Assembly: GCA_036558005.1 (NCBI GenBank) | Contig: DATBGO010000212.1 | Coordinates: 15,661 to 79,660 of the forward strand | Direction of reading: 5' to 3' | From: DATBGO01 sp036558005 | GTDB lineage: Bacteria; Actinomycetota; Actinomycetes; Streptosporangiales; Streptosporangiaceae | DNA: 64,000 nucleotides | In this document: positions 23,802 to 31,777 of the stretch, piece after piece | How positions within the stretch are numbered: the stretch's first letter is position 1 | How the letters are laid out: each line of letters opens with the position of its first letter | Notes under the pieces: generated by a model | Told to the model about the DNA's origin: nothing | The model's input: only the letters and a program-made list of their open reading frames with translations | The model's database searches: none | Position numbers and translations under genes: made by a program

Positions 23802-25604
23802 CTATCCGGTGCCGGTGTCGGCGGCACCGTGCGATCCCTCGCCCGCGGCGGTGCGTGGTTTCCTCGGCTCCTTGTCCGGCGGCGGGCTCAGCCGCGGCAG
23901 CGGCAGGGTCTGGCTCGGGTCTCTGGGAGCACGGCCAGCGCCGGGCGCGTCGAGTCCCGGGTGCGCGACCGGCCGGGGAGCCGGCCGCCGCCGGATCGGC
24001 GTGGCCTGGCTGGCCTGGCTGGGCTGGCGCGGCTCGGGCCTGCCCGGCAGCGGGCGGACCGTTTCCGGGATCGGGTCCCGCCACTTCGCCGCCACCTCGA
24101 CCGGGGACAGCAGGACCGACCCCAGCAGGGTGGTGTGGACCTGGTCGAGACGGCGGGCGCACATCACCGCGTCGGTCTTGGTCGAGCGGCCCGTCTCCAG
24201 CACGATCACCGCCGCGTCCGCGAACTCGGCGAAGGCGTAGGCCTCGGTGGAGTCCTCGCTGCCCGCTGCCTCGATGACGACGTAGCGCGACTCCTCGCGC
24301 AGCCGGCCGACGAGGCTGGCGATGGAGTCGAACTCGTAGTCGGTGCCGCCGCCCGCGGTCTCCAGGCCGCAGGTGATCACCCGCAGCTTGGGAATGTCGG
24401 CAGGCCGCTTGAGCACCTCGGCGTAGTTCGCGGTGCCCGCCAGCAGTTCGGCCAGCCCGCGGGCCCGGTCGAGGCCGAGCATCTGCGCGGCCAGGCTGGT
24501 GCGCAGGTTCGGGCTCAGCAAGATGGTGCTGCCGTAGTTCCTGGCCAGCGAGGCCGCGAGGTTGACGCTGGTCAGCGCCGCGGCACCGCTGGCCGAGGTG
24601 CTGGTCACGAAGATCAGGTGGCTTCGCTTGCCGAGTGCGGCGGCGACGCCGCGGGCCATCTCCGTGATCCCGTGCCCGGCCCGTGACCTGGGCGAGAGCA
24701 GCCCGAAGGGGGCGGCGGCCTTGCGCTGGGCCAGGCTCAGCAGCACGGGCGCGTCCAGCGCCCGCTCGGCGTCGTCGACGTTGTGGATGCGGTCGTCCCG
24801 CCGGTCGATCATCAGCGCGAGCAGCACGGCCACCAGGATGCCCACCACCAGCCCGCTGGGAAGGATGAGCAGCTTGCGGGGGCTGCTCGGCGAGCCAGGC
24901 GGGCCGGCCTTGCCGATCACGCTGCCGCCGCTGGAGTTCGCGCCCGCGCCGGTCAGCGCGGCGGCCTGGTTGCTGAGCGCGTGCAGCTGGCTGGAATCGG
25001 AGCTGAGCAGCGCCTGGTCAATGGCGCGCTGCTGGGAGTTCGCCGGGAGACTGGCGATCTTCGCCGACAGCGACGCGGACTGCTTGGTCACGGTGTTGAT
25101 CTGCTTCTGCAGCGACTTGAGCTGGCTCGCGACGGACGCCGTCGCCGTTGCCTGGCGGTTGGAGAGGTAGGCCTGGGCGAACGCGTTGGCGCACTGGGCT
25201 GACCCGGCCGCGGTGGAGGCGTCGCAGCTGATGTCCAGGACCAGTGAGTTGGCCGGCACCGATACCGAGACCTGCTTGCGCAGCGCCTGCGGGGTAAGCG
25301 GGCTGTCCAGGATCCTGGCCGCGTCGGTGGCCACCGTCAGCGACTGGACCAGCTGGGCCTCGTTGTCCATGTTGACCGGGGCCGAGTTGCGTGACCCGCT
25401 GCTGCCCTGCTGGGTATTCGACGCGCCGGTGGGAGTGACCGACACCTCGGCGGTGGCGGTGTAGACCTTGGGGGCGACCCGCAGGTAGCCGGCCGTGGCC
25501 ACCGCGGACAGCAGCACGATGACCGCCACCACCAGCCAGCGACGGCGCAGCACCTTCAGGTAGTCGGTGATCTCAAACGAGTCAGGCCGCTGCGGGTTGC
25601 TCAT
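23802..25604 (-). CDS. Wzz-like chain-length regulator with degenerate BY-kinase domain
   Basis: The protein has 600 residues. The Wzz/PCP part has a first membrane helix (about 23-43), an outer coiled region (45-245) and a second helix (about 247-266). The cytoplasmic part resembles a bacterial tyrosine kinase (BY-kinase), but its motifs are broken. Walker A is VTSTSASGAAALTSVN (333-348) without Gly-Lys-Ser/Thr. Walker A' is ILLSPNLRTS (361-370) without the aspartate, and Walker B is YVVIEAAGS. The Pro-rich tail has no tyrosine cluster. It is thus probably a pseudokinase that sets chain length by contact. It is the first gene of the leftward operon. Confidence 0.88.
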   Translation of the reverse strand: MSNPQRPDSFEITDYLKVLRRRWLVVAVIVLLSAVATAGYLRVAPKVYTATAEVSVTPTGASNTQQGSSGSRNSAPVNMDNEAQLVQSLTVATDAARILDSPLTPQALRKQVSVSVPANSLVLDISCDASTAAGSAQCANAFAQAYLSNRQATATASVASQLKSLQKQINTVTKQSASLSAKIASLPANSQQRAIDQALLSSDSSQLHALSNQAAALTGAGANSSGGSVIGKAGPPGSPSSPRKLLILPSGLVVGILVAVLLALMIDRRDDRIHNVDDAERALDAPVLLSLAQRKAAAPFGLLSPRSRAGHGITEMARGVAAALGKRSHLIFVTSTSASGAAALTSVNLAASLARNYGSTILLSPNLRTSLAAQMLGLDRARGLAELLAGTANYAEVLKRPADIPKLRVITCGLETAGGGTDYEFDSIASLVGRLREESRYVVIEAAGSEDSTEAYAFAEFADAAVIVLETGRSTKTDAVMCARRLDQVHTTLLGSVLLSPVEVAAKWRDPIPETVRPLPGRPEPRQPSQASQATPIRRRPAPRPVAHPGLDAPGAGRAPRDPSQTLPLPRLSPPPDKEPRKPRTAAGEGSHGAADTGTG

Positions 25605-25688
25605 CGGCGGTTCGTCTCACCCTCCGTGTCGGCCTGTGCGCGGCAGCGGCTGGTCACCTACCGGGATAGCGCGGCTGACTGGACTTTT

Positions 25689-25709
25689 GCGTTCCTGCGA
25701 TAGTAACGC
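25689..25709 (-). promoter_or_regulatory. Possible promoter and inverted repeat before the polysaccharide operon
   Basis: GCGTT (25689-25693) and AACGC (25705-25709) form an inverted repeat about 90 nt before the wzz-like ATG. Within it lies TACTAT (minus strand), a fair -10 box. A weak -35 is all that is seen. The surrounding 130 nt are otherwise featureless. Confidence 0.3.
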
Positions 25710-25779
25710 TTCTTCGCTGCATATCCGATGCGTTGCCGAACGGACGCCCGCTACGCAGGATCTTTACCCTGCTAACGGG

Positions 25780-25811
25780 CCGGGGCCCGCCGCGAGCGCG
25801 GCGGGCCCCGG
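25780..25811 (-). terminator. Strong GC hairpin after the GH26-like gene
   Basis: A perfect 15-bp stem (25780-25794 with 25797-25811; arm CCGGGGCCCGCCGCG) has almost no loop and lies 24 nt past the stop of the riboswitch-controlled gene. It lacks a T-run but is long enough to end transcription and to isolate the polysaccharide operon. Confidence 0.7.
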
Positions 25812-25835
25812 CCGGGAATGCGCGGGCGGGCGCCG

Positions 25836-27275
25836 TCAGCTGATCAGCAACGGGATCTGCCCGCTGGAAACGCCGACCGAGTTAGTGGCGACGATCTCGA
25901 TCTCATAGTGCCCGGCGGGCAGCCGGTGACCGTGACCGTCGTAGCCGTAGTAGGAAATGGTGATCTTCCCGGCCCGGCGGCCCGGCTTGGCGATCTGGCG
26001 GGCGACCTTGCCGTCGTCCCCGACGACCGACACGGTCACGTCCGCAGCCTGCGGCAGGGTGAACCGGATGACCACATGGCCGTGGCTGCCCGCCGTCAGC
26101 ACACCGGGGCTGACGGTCAGGGCGGTGACGCCAGGGCCGCCAGGTGCCGCGGGCGGCGCGGTGCCGGTCGGCGACGGGTGCGGCGGCGCGGGCGTCGCGG
26201 AGGCGGTCGGGTTGGCCGGGACTGACACCGACGGCGCCGGCGTCGGGGTGTAAATGGTCGGCGGCGGCCCGGTCGGGGCCGGCGCGCCGGGCCCCGCGGC
26301 ATTGTCGGCGACCGAGACCGATATCTCCCCGCGCCAGGCGGAGATCGACGCGGTATCGGCCATCTGGGCGCCCTGGAAGTAGGTGCCGAACACGGCGCCG
26401 CTGCTCATGATGTAGTTGCCCACCGAGTCCAGCCAGGCCGCCCGGCCGGGCATGTCCTGCACGCCGAATTCGGCGAACCCGAACGGCAGGCCCACGCTCT
26501 TGGACGCCGCGACGGCCGGGCCCATGAAGGTGGCCGGCGGCGTCAGCTGCGGGTTCCTGTCGGCGACCGCGCCGGCCGGGTAGGCGTCCCAGCCGAGCGT
26601 GCTGATGATCCCGCCGCCGGGCAGGTAGTCCTTCCACTGACGGCCCGAGGACTTGTCCAGGTCGTAGGCCATCAGGATCAGCGTCGAGTGCAGCTGCGGG
26701 TTGTGCGCCGCGTCGGCGAGCGACACCACGTGCGCCCATGCCTTCTTGTAGTCGGCCGCGGTGAACTGGCCGGCCGCGATGTTGTCCTCGGGCTCGTGGT
26801 AGTAGGAGTACCAGATGGGGTGCTTAGTCGGGGCGGTGTCGAAGAAGTGCGACAGGGCCGCGTCGTCGGCACCGGACAAGATGGCGCCGGGCAGCGCCTT
26901 GAAGCTGACCACGACGGCGGAGTTGTTCGCCCCGGCCTTGCCGCCGGAGGCCCAGGCGGTCGAGGCCGGCAGCCCGGGGTAGTACACGCGGACGATCGGC
27001 ATGTGGCCGAACGTCGAGGTCAGCTGCTTCAGCTCGGTCACGCTGGAGGCGGAGGAACCCAGTAGCGGGCCGCCGGAGGCCCCGGCCGTCTCCACGTGGT
27101 TGCGCTTGCTGGCGTAGGCCAGGATGCCGATCAACAGGGCGCACAGCACTCCCAGGACCATCACCCACCCATGCCGCACCACCGGCACCCGGGTGTCCCT
27201 GCGGCGCCACCTGGGCCGCGGGCGGGGCGGGTATGAGCTGGCGTGTTCATACGGCCGGTGGGGTGCTTGCTGCAC
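25836..27275 (-). CDS. Membrane-anchored GH26-like glycosidase with FlgD-type Ig domain
   Basis: The protein has 479 residues. A basic cytoplasmic N-terminus precedes one membrane helix (about 36-56). The outer catalytic domain (about 80-325) has IWYSYYHEPEDN (acid/base E161) and PFGFAEFGVQD (nucleophile E269), the GH26-like glutamate pair. A Pro/Thr-rich linker (330-385) leads to a FlgD-like Ig fold (YDGHGHRLPAGHYEIEIVATN spans about 445-465). The GTG start has AGGAGAGGAG upstream. A c-di-AMP riboswitch lies in its leader. It probably cuts or remodels a surface glycan, perhaps the one built next door. Confidence 0.85.
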   Translation of the reverse strand: MQQAPHRPYEHASSYPPRPRPRWRRRDTRVPVVRHGWVMVLGVLCALLIGILAYASKRNHVETAGASGGPLLGSSASSVTELKQLTSTFGHMPIVRVYYPGLPASTAWASGGKAGANNSAVVVSFKALPGAILSGADDAALSHFFDTAPTKHPIWYSYYHEPEDNIAAGQFTAADYKKAWAHVVSLADAAHNPQLHSTLILMAYDLDKSSGRQWKDYLPGGGIISTLGWDAYPAGAVADRNPQLTPPATFMGPAVAASKSVGLPFGFAEFGVQDMPGRAAWLDSVGNYIMSSGAVFGTYFQGAQMADTASISAWRGEISVSVADNAAGPGAPAPTGPPPTIYTPTPAPSVSVPANPTASATPAPPHPSPTGTAPPAAPGGPGVTALTVSPGVLTAGSHGHVVIRFTLPQAADVTVSVVGDDGKVARQIAKPGRRAGKITISYYGYDGHGHRLPAGHYEIEIVATNSVGVSSGQIPLLIS

Positions 27276-27293
27276 GACGGCTCCTCTCCTGAG

Positions 27294-27428
27294 CCGCCTA
27301 CCGGGTTAGCTGACGGGTTCGGGCCGGAGTAGCCCTACCGCGAGGCGGCCGTGGCGGGCCGCGCATCGCCGATTCACCCCACGGGAACGTTTGGGTCCCC
27401 GGCTCCCTGCTGAGCAGGGATTAGGCGG
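27294..27428 (-). promoter_or_regulatory. c-di-AMP riboswitch (ydaO/yuaA class)
   Basis: The minus-strand leader of the GH26-like gene holds the ydaO core. Conserved blocks are GGGGTGAATCGGCG, CCCGAACCCGTCAGCTAACC and GGTAGGCGG in the right order and spacing. The outer helix P1 is perfect: CCGCCTA (27422-27428) with TAGGCGG (27294-27300). The next hairpin is TCCCTGC-TCA-GCAGGGA (27404-27420). The aptamer ends 18 nt before the GTG, so the ribosome site (AGGAGAGGAG) directly follows P1. The class is known to bind c-di-AMP and to control wall-associated enzymes in actinobacteria. Confidence 0.9.
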
Positions 27429-27433
27429 TTGGT

Positions 27434-27504
27434 CTGCTGTCCCCGGTGGACAGCAGGGTTCTGTCAGCCCGCAACCATAACGGAATCGGGCAGAAGGCTG
27501 ACAG
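27434..27504 (-). promoter_or_regulatory. Nested inverted repeats upstream of the riboswitch
   Basis: CTGCTGTCC (27434-27442) pairs with GGACAGCAG (27448-27456). Next to it CTGTCAGCC (27461-27469) pairs perfectly with GGCTGACAG (27496-27504), with an inner GCCCG/CGGGC pair. A -10-like TATGGT (minus strand, 27474-27479) lies inside the second repeat. These may be the promoter/operator or the 5' end of the leader. The factor is not known. Confidence 0.4.
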
Positions 27505-27545
27505 GAAACGCGAAAAAATAACCGGCCAGGCCGCGGTGAACATGA

Positions 27546-27593
27546 TCAGGCCCCGCGGGCCGCCGTCGGGTGACGGCGTGCCGCGGGGCCTGA
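27546..27593 (-). terminator. Strong hairpin after the first beta-propeller gene
   Basis: A perfect 13-bp stem, TCAGGCCCCGCGG (27546-27558) with CCGCGGGGCCTGA (27581-27593), encloses a second 6-bp stem GCCGTC/GACGGC. It begins 22 nt after the stop and should act as a terminator. Confidence 0.75.
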
Positions 27594-27614
27594 CGAACCG
27601 CGGGGCGGTGCGGG

Positions 27615-29018
27615 TTAGCCTTTGGACAGGAAGCAGATTCCCGAGTGGTCGGGCTGCCCGCCGCAGTTCTGGGAATTGTCGAAGTTGTCGCTGGCGACCC
27701 ACAGCCCTGCGCTGGTCAGGACCATGTCGTCGGCGCCGAGACCGCGCGCCCTGGTCGGGTTGAACGTGACGTGCCCCTCGCTCTGGGACAGGCCGACCAT
27801 TCCCGGCGCGGGCTTGGCGCCAGGCCCGGCGTTGTCGCACCCGTGGCCGTTGCTCGCCCAGCGCTCGTGACCGCCGGCGTAGACCGTAACGCTGCCGGCC
27901 ACCACCGAGTAGAGCGAGTCGCAGCCGGTGTAGTTGCGCCAGGAATGCGAATGTGATGTCTCGGTGGCCGAGAACTTCGCGACCGCGTCACACAGCCCGG
28001 TCCGGGTGCTTACCGGCGCCACCGGAATGCCATTGGGGTGGTAGCCGGTGGTCGCCACGAAAACGGTGTTGTCGGTGGGACCCCAGGCCGCGGCGCGCAC
28101 GTAGAACGGCTCGGTGCGGTAGCAGTTCTGGTTGAACTCCGAGGAGTACCAGTTCGTCACGGTGGCCTGGTGCGGGCCGAGCCAGAGCATGAAGATCTGC
28201 TTGCGTGCCTTGCCGGCCACGGAGGTGAAGTCGCCCTCGGCGAGCACCCGGTGGCCAGCGTGGCTGAGCTGCTGGTTGTACACCCGGGTGCCGTTCTCCG
28301 ACACGCCGCTGAAGGAGTAGTGGCCGGAGATGTTCAGCTTCAGGTAGCCGGTGTCGCCGCCCTTGGACGGGCTGAGGCTGACGTAGTACTTCCTGGTCGA
28401 CCCGTTGATCGCGGTGAAGAACCCGCCGGTGAGCAGCCGGCCGCCGGCCAGCAGCAGCGTCTCCACCTGGCCGTTGGCGCTGTGCTGGAAGCCCGTCTCG
28501 ACCTGGCCGGTCGACGTGCTGACCTTGGCGATGTTGCTGACCGCGGTGCCGTGCACCGACGTGAACTTCCCGCCCAGGTAGGCGTCGGCGCAGTTCTTCC
28601 CGCCCACCGCGATCGAGTTCACCGTGCCGTTGACGTCGGGATTCCAGCCGGTCATGCTGAACGGCGCGGTGGCGCGGAAGCTGAATACGTTGTTGCGGGT
28701 ATACGCCTTCGTGGCCTTGGTCTGCCCGTCAAAACCGGTAACGGTACTGAAATGACCGACCGCGAACATGGTCGATCCGCATTGCACCAGTTGCCTGATC
28801 TGGAAAGTGCTTGAGGTGCCCAGCGGGAAGTGCGGCGTGCCGTTTTCGGGGGTGCAGGAGAGCCCGAGGCCGCTCGATGTGCAGGTGGTAGCCGCGGCCG
28901 CCGCGGCGGCCGCGGCAGGCGAGCTCAATCCGGCGGCGGCGGGCATGGCCGCCCCGAGCACGCCGCATAGGAGGTAGACAGCCCAGCGTGACGCTGATGG
29001 CTTCCTGGCTGACCGCAT
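27615..29018 (-). CDS. Secreted beta-propeller protein, family member A
   Basis: This secreted protein has 467 residues and a signal peptide (about 1-40, ending in an Ala run). The rest looks like a beta-propeller built of short repeats such as YLGGKFTSVHG and LLTGGFFTAINGS (delta-60-like). Near the C-terminus are GLCDAVAKF, YTGCDSLYSVV and the motif GGHERWASN, all shared with the two neighbouring members. Eight or so cysteines suggest disulfides outside the cell. It has no extra C-terminal domain. AGAGGG supports the ATG. The function is unknown; binding or cleavage of a surface glycan is possible. Confidence 0.8.
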   Translation of the reverse strand: MRSARKPSASRWAVYLLCGVLGAAMPAAAGLSSPAAAAAAAAATTCTSSGLGLSCTPENGTPHFPLGTSSTFQIRQLVQCGSTMFAVGHFSTVTGFDGQTKATKAYTRNNVFSFRATAPFSMTGWNPDVNGTVNSIAVGGKNCADAYLGGKFTSVHGTAVSNIAKVSTSTGQVETGFQHSANGQVETLLLAGGRLLTGGFFTAINGSTRKYYVSLSPSKGGDTGYLKLNISGHYSFSGVSENGTRVYNQQLSHAGHRVLAEGDFTSVAGKARKQIFMLWLGPHQATVTNWYSSEFNQNCYRTEPFYVRAAAWGPTDNTVFVATTGYHPNGIPVAPVSTRTGLCDAVAKFSATETSHSHSWRNYTGCDSLYSVVAGSVTVYAGGHERWASNGHGCDNAGPGAKPAPGMVGLSQSEGHVTFNPTRARGLGADDMVLTSAGLWVASDNFDNSQNCGGQPDHSGICFLSKG

Positions 29019-29031
29019 GCTTCATCCCTCT

Positions 29032-29062
29032 GATTGGCTGGCTCGAATTAACCCGACCAATC
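29032..29062 (-). promoter_or_regulatory. Inverted repeat in the gap between two beta-propeller genes
   Basis: GATTGG (29032-29037) and CCAATC (29057-29062) flank an A+T-rich centre (CGAATTAAC) in the 107-nt gap before member A. The TTAATT core could serve as a -10 box. No factor is recognised. Confidence 0.3.
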
Positions 29063-29125
29063 CTAGGCATGGCCCCCCGGGCGGGTGGCCCGATTCGGTA
29101 CTTTGCCGCCCAGGGGGACAGGCAG

Positions 29126-31504
29126 TTACAGGACCGGCAGCCGCCACTGCAGGTTGCTGCCGCCGGTGCAGCTGGAAATGATCAGCTGGGTGCCTTTGGT
29201 CAGGCTCGATTTCGGGTCCGCCAGGCACAGGTTCGCGGCCTTGTTCAGCAGCGAGAAGCTGGACCCGGGGGTCCAGACCTGGCTGGTGGCGCCGGTGCAG
29301 GTGTCCAGCGTGACGAGGGTGCCGCTGGCGGTCGCACCGCCCTGCGGCTCCACGCACAGCCCGTGGTCCTGGATCGTGCCGTCAGGCTCGATCGTCCACT
29401 TCTGCCCGGCCGTGCCATTGCAGACGAAGATGTCCACCTTGGCGCCCGTGGTGGTCGAGTTGTTGCTGTCGTCCAGGCACATCTCGTTGTCAGAGGAGAT
29501 GAGCGGCGAGAACACCGGCCCGGACGGCGGGCCCGCGGGCGGCGCCTGAGCGGCCGGCAGCGGCCAGACCTGGTTGCTGCCGCCGGTGCAGGCGGCGATG
29601 TCGAGCCTGGTGCCGCTGGTGGTGCGGGACCCGGGGTCATCCGCGCACATGCCCGGCGCCCCGGCGCTGATCAGGGTGCTGGCCGGGCCCTGCGCCCAGT
29701 GCTGGGTGCTCGCGCCGGTGCAGGTGGCCGCGACCAGCGGGGTGCCGCTGGCGGTCGCGCCGCCCTGGGTGTCCAGGCACAGGCCGTTGATCCCGATGCT
29801 GCCGTCGGCGTTCTGGGTCCAGTTCTGCTCCGGGCTGTAGTTGCAGGTGACCAGGTTCACCGCGGCGCCCGGCGAGGCGGAATTCCCGGCCTCGTCGATG
29901 CACATGTCCGCGGCGGTGCTGGTGCCGCCGTGCTCGTTGAACAGGCCCGAGGGGATGGGCCCGCCCGGTGTCGTCGCGGGGCCGGCCTTGAACGGGAAGG
30001 TGGCCGTCTCGCCGTGGAAGGCCCCGGCGATGCTGTTCACGTCGGTGCCGATCATCAGGCCGCCGCTGTTCCCCGCGGCCAGGCCGGCCGGGAAGGTGCT
30101 CAGGAACAGCGTCCCGTGGCCGCGCGAGGTCTGCGGCTGCCACCACGGCAGCGCCAGCCCGGTGTTGGCGTCGAGCGCCGCCACCCCGTTCGCGAGCACC
30201 GTGTTGGGCGCGCACAGGCTGTCCACGCCGCACTCGTTGTTGACCCAGCGGTTGTGGCCGGCCACGTAGACCACCGGGCCGGAGGTGACCACCGCGTAGA
30301 AGGAGTCGCCGCCGGCGAAGTTGATCCAGGCCGGTGACACGCTGACGGCGGTGCCGGTGCTCCCCGCCGCGCCGGAAAGGTTGAAGCGGCTGATCGCGTC
30401 GCACACCGTCGGCCCGCCCGCCGACCTGAACCCGGTGGATGCGACGGTGATGAAGGAGCCGTCCTGGCCGAAGTCCAGGCCGCGCACGTAGTCGTGCTCG
30501 GCTGAGCAGTTGTTGGCGAGGATGGGCGCGGTGAAGTCGGTCAGGCTGGCGGTCTGGCCGAGCCCGCCGCCGGTGCTGATGACCGCCATCCGCGGCCGGG
30601 ACTGAGCGGCGCCGCCGTCATAGGCGCTGTTGGCGGCGTCCAGGAAGGTGCCGCCGATCACCAGGTGCGAGCCGTCCGGGCTGAGCGCCATCGACTCGAC
30701 CTTGAGCGCGGCACCGTTCTCCGGGTTGCTCAGCGTGAAGCTGAAGGACGGGTCGACCGCGCCGGTCGCGGCGTTGAACCGGACCAGGGCGGTGGCCGGG
30801 GAGCTGTCCGCGCTGGCGAACTGGCCGCCGGCGTACAGGCTGGTACCGTCCGGGCTGAGCGCGAGCTGGTCGACCATGTTGCTCACGTGGCCCTTGAACG
30901 TGGTGACCAGCTGCCCGTCGGTGGCCGCGGTGCCCGGCGTCACGCTGACCTGGGCGACGCCGCGCTGGCTGGCGCCGTTGACCGTGTTGAAGTCGCCGCC
31001 GATGTAGACGCTGCTGGTGCCGGGCGGGCCCGCCACCACGCTGAAGACCGGTCCCTGGTCGATCTGCGGCGCGAAGTCAGGGTCGATCTCCCCGGTGGCC
31101 AGCGAGTAGGCGAAGAGGTCGTCGCGGGTCACCTCGGTGCCCGCGGTGCAGTGGCCGGACGTGCCCGGGCCCGGCTTGCAGGCCTGCGTGAACGCGCCGG
31201 CGACGACGACCTCACCGTTGACGATGGCCTCGCCGTACACGGTGGACAGGCAGTCGTGGGCCGAGTCGACGCCGAACCAGGTCGCGGAGCAGCCCGCGCT
31301 GTCCACGCCGGTGCTGGCGTCGCCGGGGAAGATGTTCGGCGTGGTGGCGACCGGCGCCGGCGAGATCACGCCGGGAAGCACGGCGCCGGCCGTGGCGACA
31401 TCCGGCCCGGCCGCGATCAGCGCGCCGGCGGTAGCTAGGGCCAGGCCGGCGGCGCCGAGCCGCGAGGCGAGCCGGACTGTTCGGGGTCGCCGGGAGATGC
31501 GCAT
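29126..31504 (-). CDS. Secreted beta-propeller protein with two ricin-type lectin domains, member B
   Basis: The protein has 792 residues. The signal peptide spans about 1-41. The propeller (about 42-520) has repeats such as YIGGDFNTVNGAS and LYAGGQFASAD, and the family marks TVCDAISRF, GGDSFYAVV and AGHNRWVNN. Two ricin B beta-trefoils follow (about 526-650 and 660-792), each with three Q-x-W-type repeats (QNW, QHW, QVW; QKW, QVW, LQW) and paired cysteines. They imply sugar binding. The ATG at 31504 has GAGGAA 7 nt upstream; the longer frame is not needed. Confidence 0.85.
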   Translation of the reverse strand: MRISRRPRTVRLASRLGAAGLALATAGALIAAGPDVATAGAVLPGVISPAPVATTPNIFPGDASTGVDSAGCSATWFGVDSAHDCLSTVYGEAIVNGEVVVAGAFTQACKPGPGTSGHCTAGTEVTRDDLFAYSLATGEIDPDFAPQIDQGPVFSVVAGPPGTSSVYIGGDFNTVNGASQRGVAQVSVTPGTAATDGQLVTTFKGHVSNMVDQLALSPDGTSLYAGGQFASADSSPATALVRFNAATGAVDPSFSFTLSNPENGAALKVESMALSPDGSHLVIGGTFLDAANSAYDGGAAQSRPRMAVISTGGGLGQTASLTDFTAPILANNCSAEHDYVRGLDFGQDGSFITVASTGFRSAGGPTVCDAISRFNLSGAAGSTGTAVSVSPAWINFAGGDSFYAVVTSGPVVYVAGHNRWVNNECGVDSLCAPNTVLANGVAALDANTGLALPWWQPQTSRGHGTLFLSTFPAGLAAGNSGGLMIGTDVNSIAGAFHGETATFPFKAGPATTPGGPIPSGLFNEHGGTSTAADMCIDEAGNSASPGAAVNLVTCNYSPEQNWTQNADGSIGINGLCLDTQGGATASGTPLVAATCTGASTQHWAQGPASTLISAGAPGMCADDPGSRTTSGTRLDIAACTGGSNQVWPLPAAQAPPAGPPSGPVFSPLISSDNEMCLDDSNNSTTTGAKVDIFVCNGTAGQKWTIEPDGTIQDHGLCVEPQGGATASGTLVTLDTCTGATSQVWTPGSSFSLLNKAANLCLADPKSSLTKGTQLIISSCTGGSNLQWRLPVL

Positions 31505-31777
31505 TTCTGGATTCCTCGCGTCTGCTAGGGAGAGCTCTGGTTCAGCCGTCGCGGCAACCGGAGGCCCTGGCCGGGCCGGGACGGCAGCGCGGAGGGGTAA
31601 TATGCCTTGGTTCCTGATGTTAGGCGGCATAGTTGCCCGGGAAGTTTACATCGCGCGCTCATATTTGCAGAGTCGTGACCTTGCCGGAGGCTGCCTGGAG
31701 AGCGGGCCCGCGCCGGGCTTGGCAGCGTTGCCGAGGAGACAGGCCGTGAAGGCAGCTAGAGCCGGGAGTGCCAGCCG
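31505..31777. other. Divergent gap between a beta-propeller gene and the S9 peptidase gene
   Basis: This 273-nt gap should hold promoters for both directions. An A+T-richer core (about 31600-31670: GGTAATATGCC, GAAGTTTACATC, CATATTTGC) is the likely site. I looked for c-di-AMP, c-di-GMP and cobalamin riboswitch cores and found none. Confidence 0.4.

Noticed and set aside
28988..30337. A 449-codon plus frame
   Set aside because: It is antisense to the ricin-domain beta-propeller gene, which has a signal peptide and recognisable domains. The plus frame is Gly/Ala/Arg-rich noise.
31505..31777. A riboswitch before the ricin-domain protein
   Set aside because: I compared it with c-di-AMP, c-di-GMP-I and cobalamin cores. 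No conserved blocks or closing helix were found.
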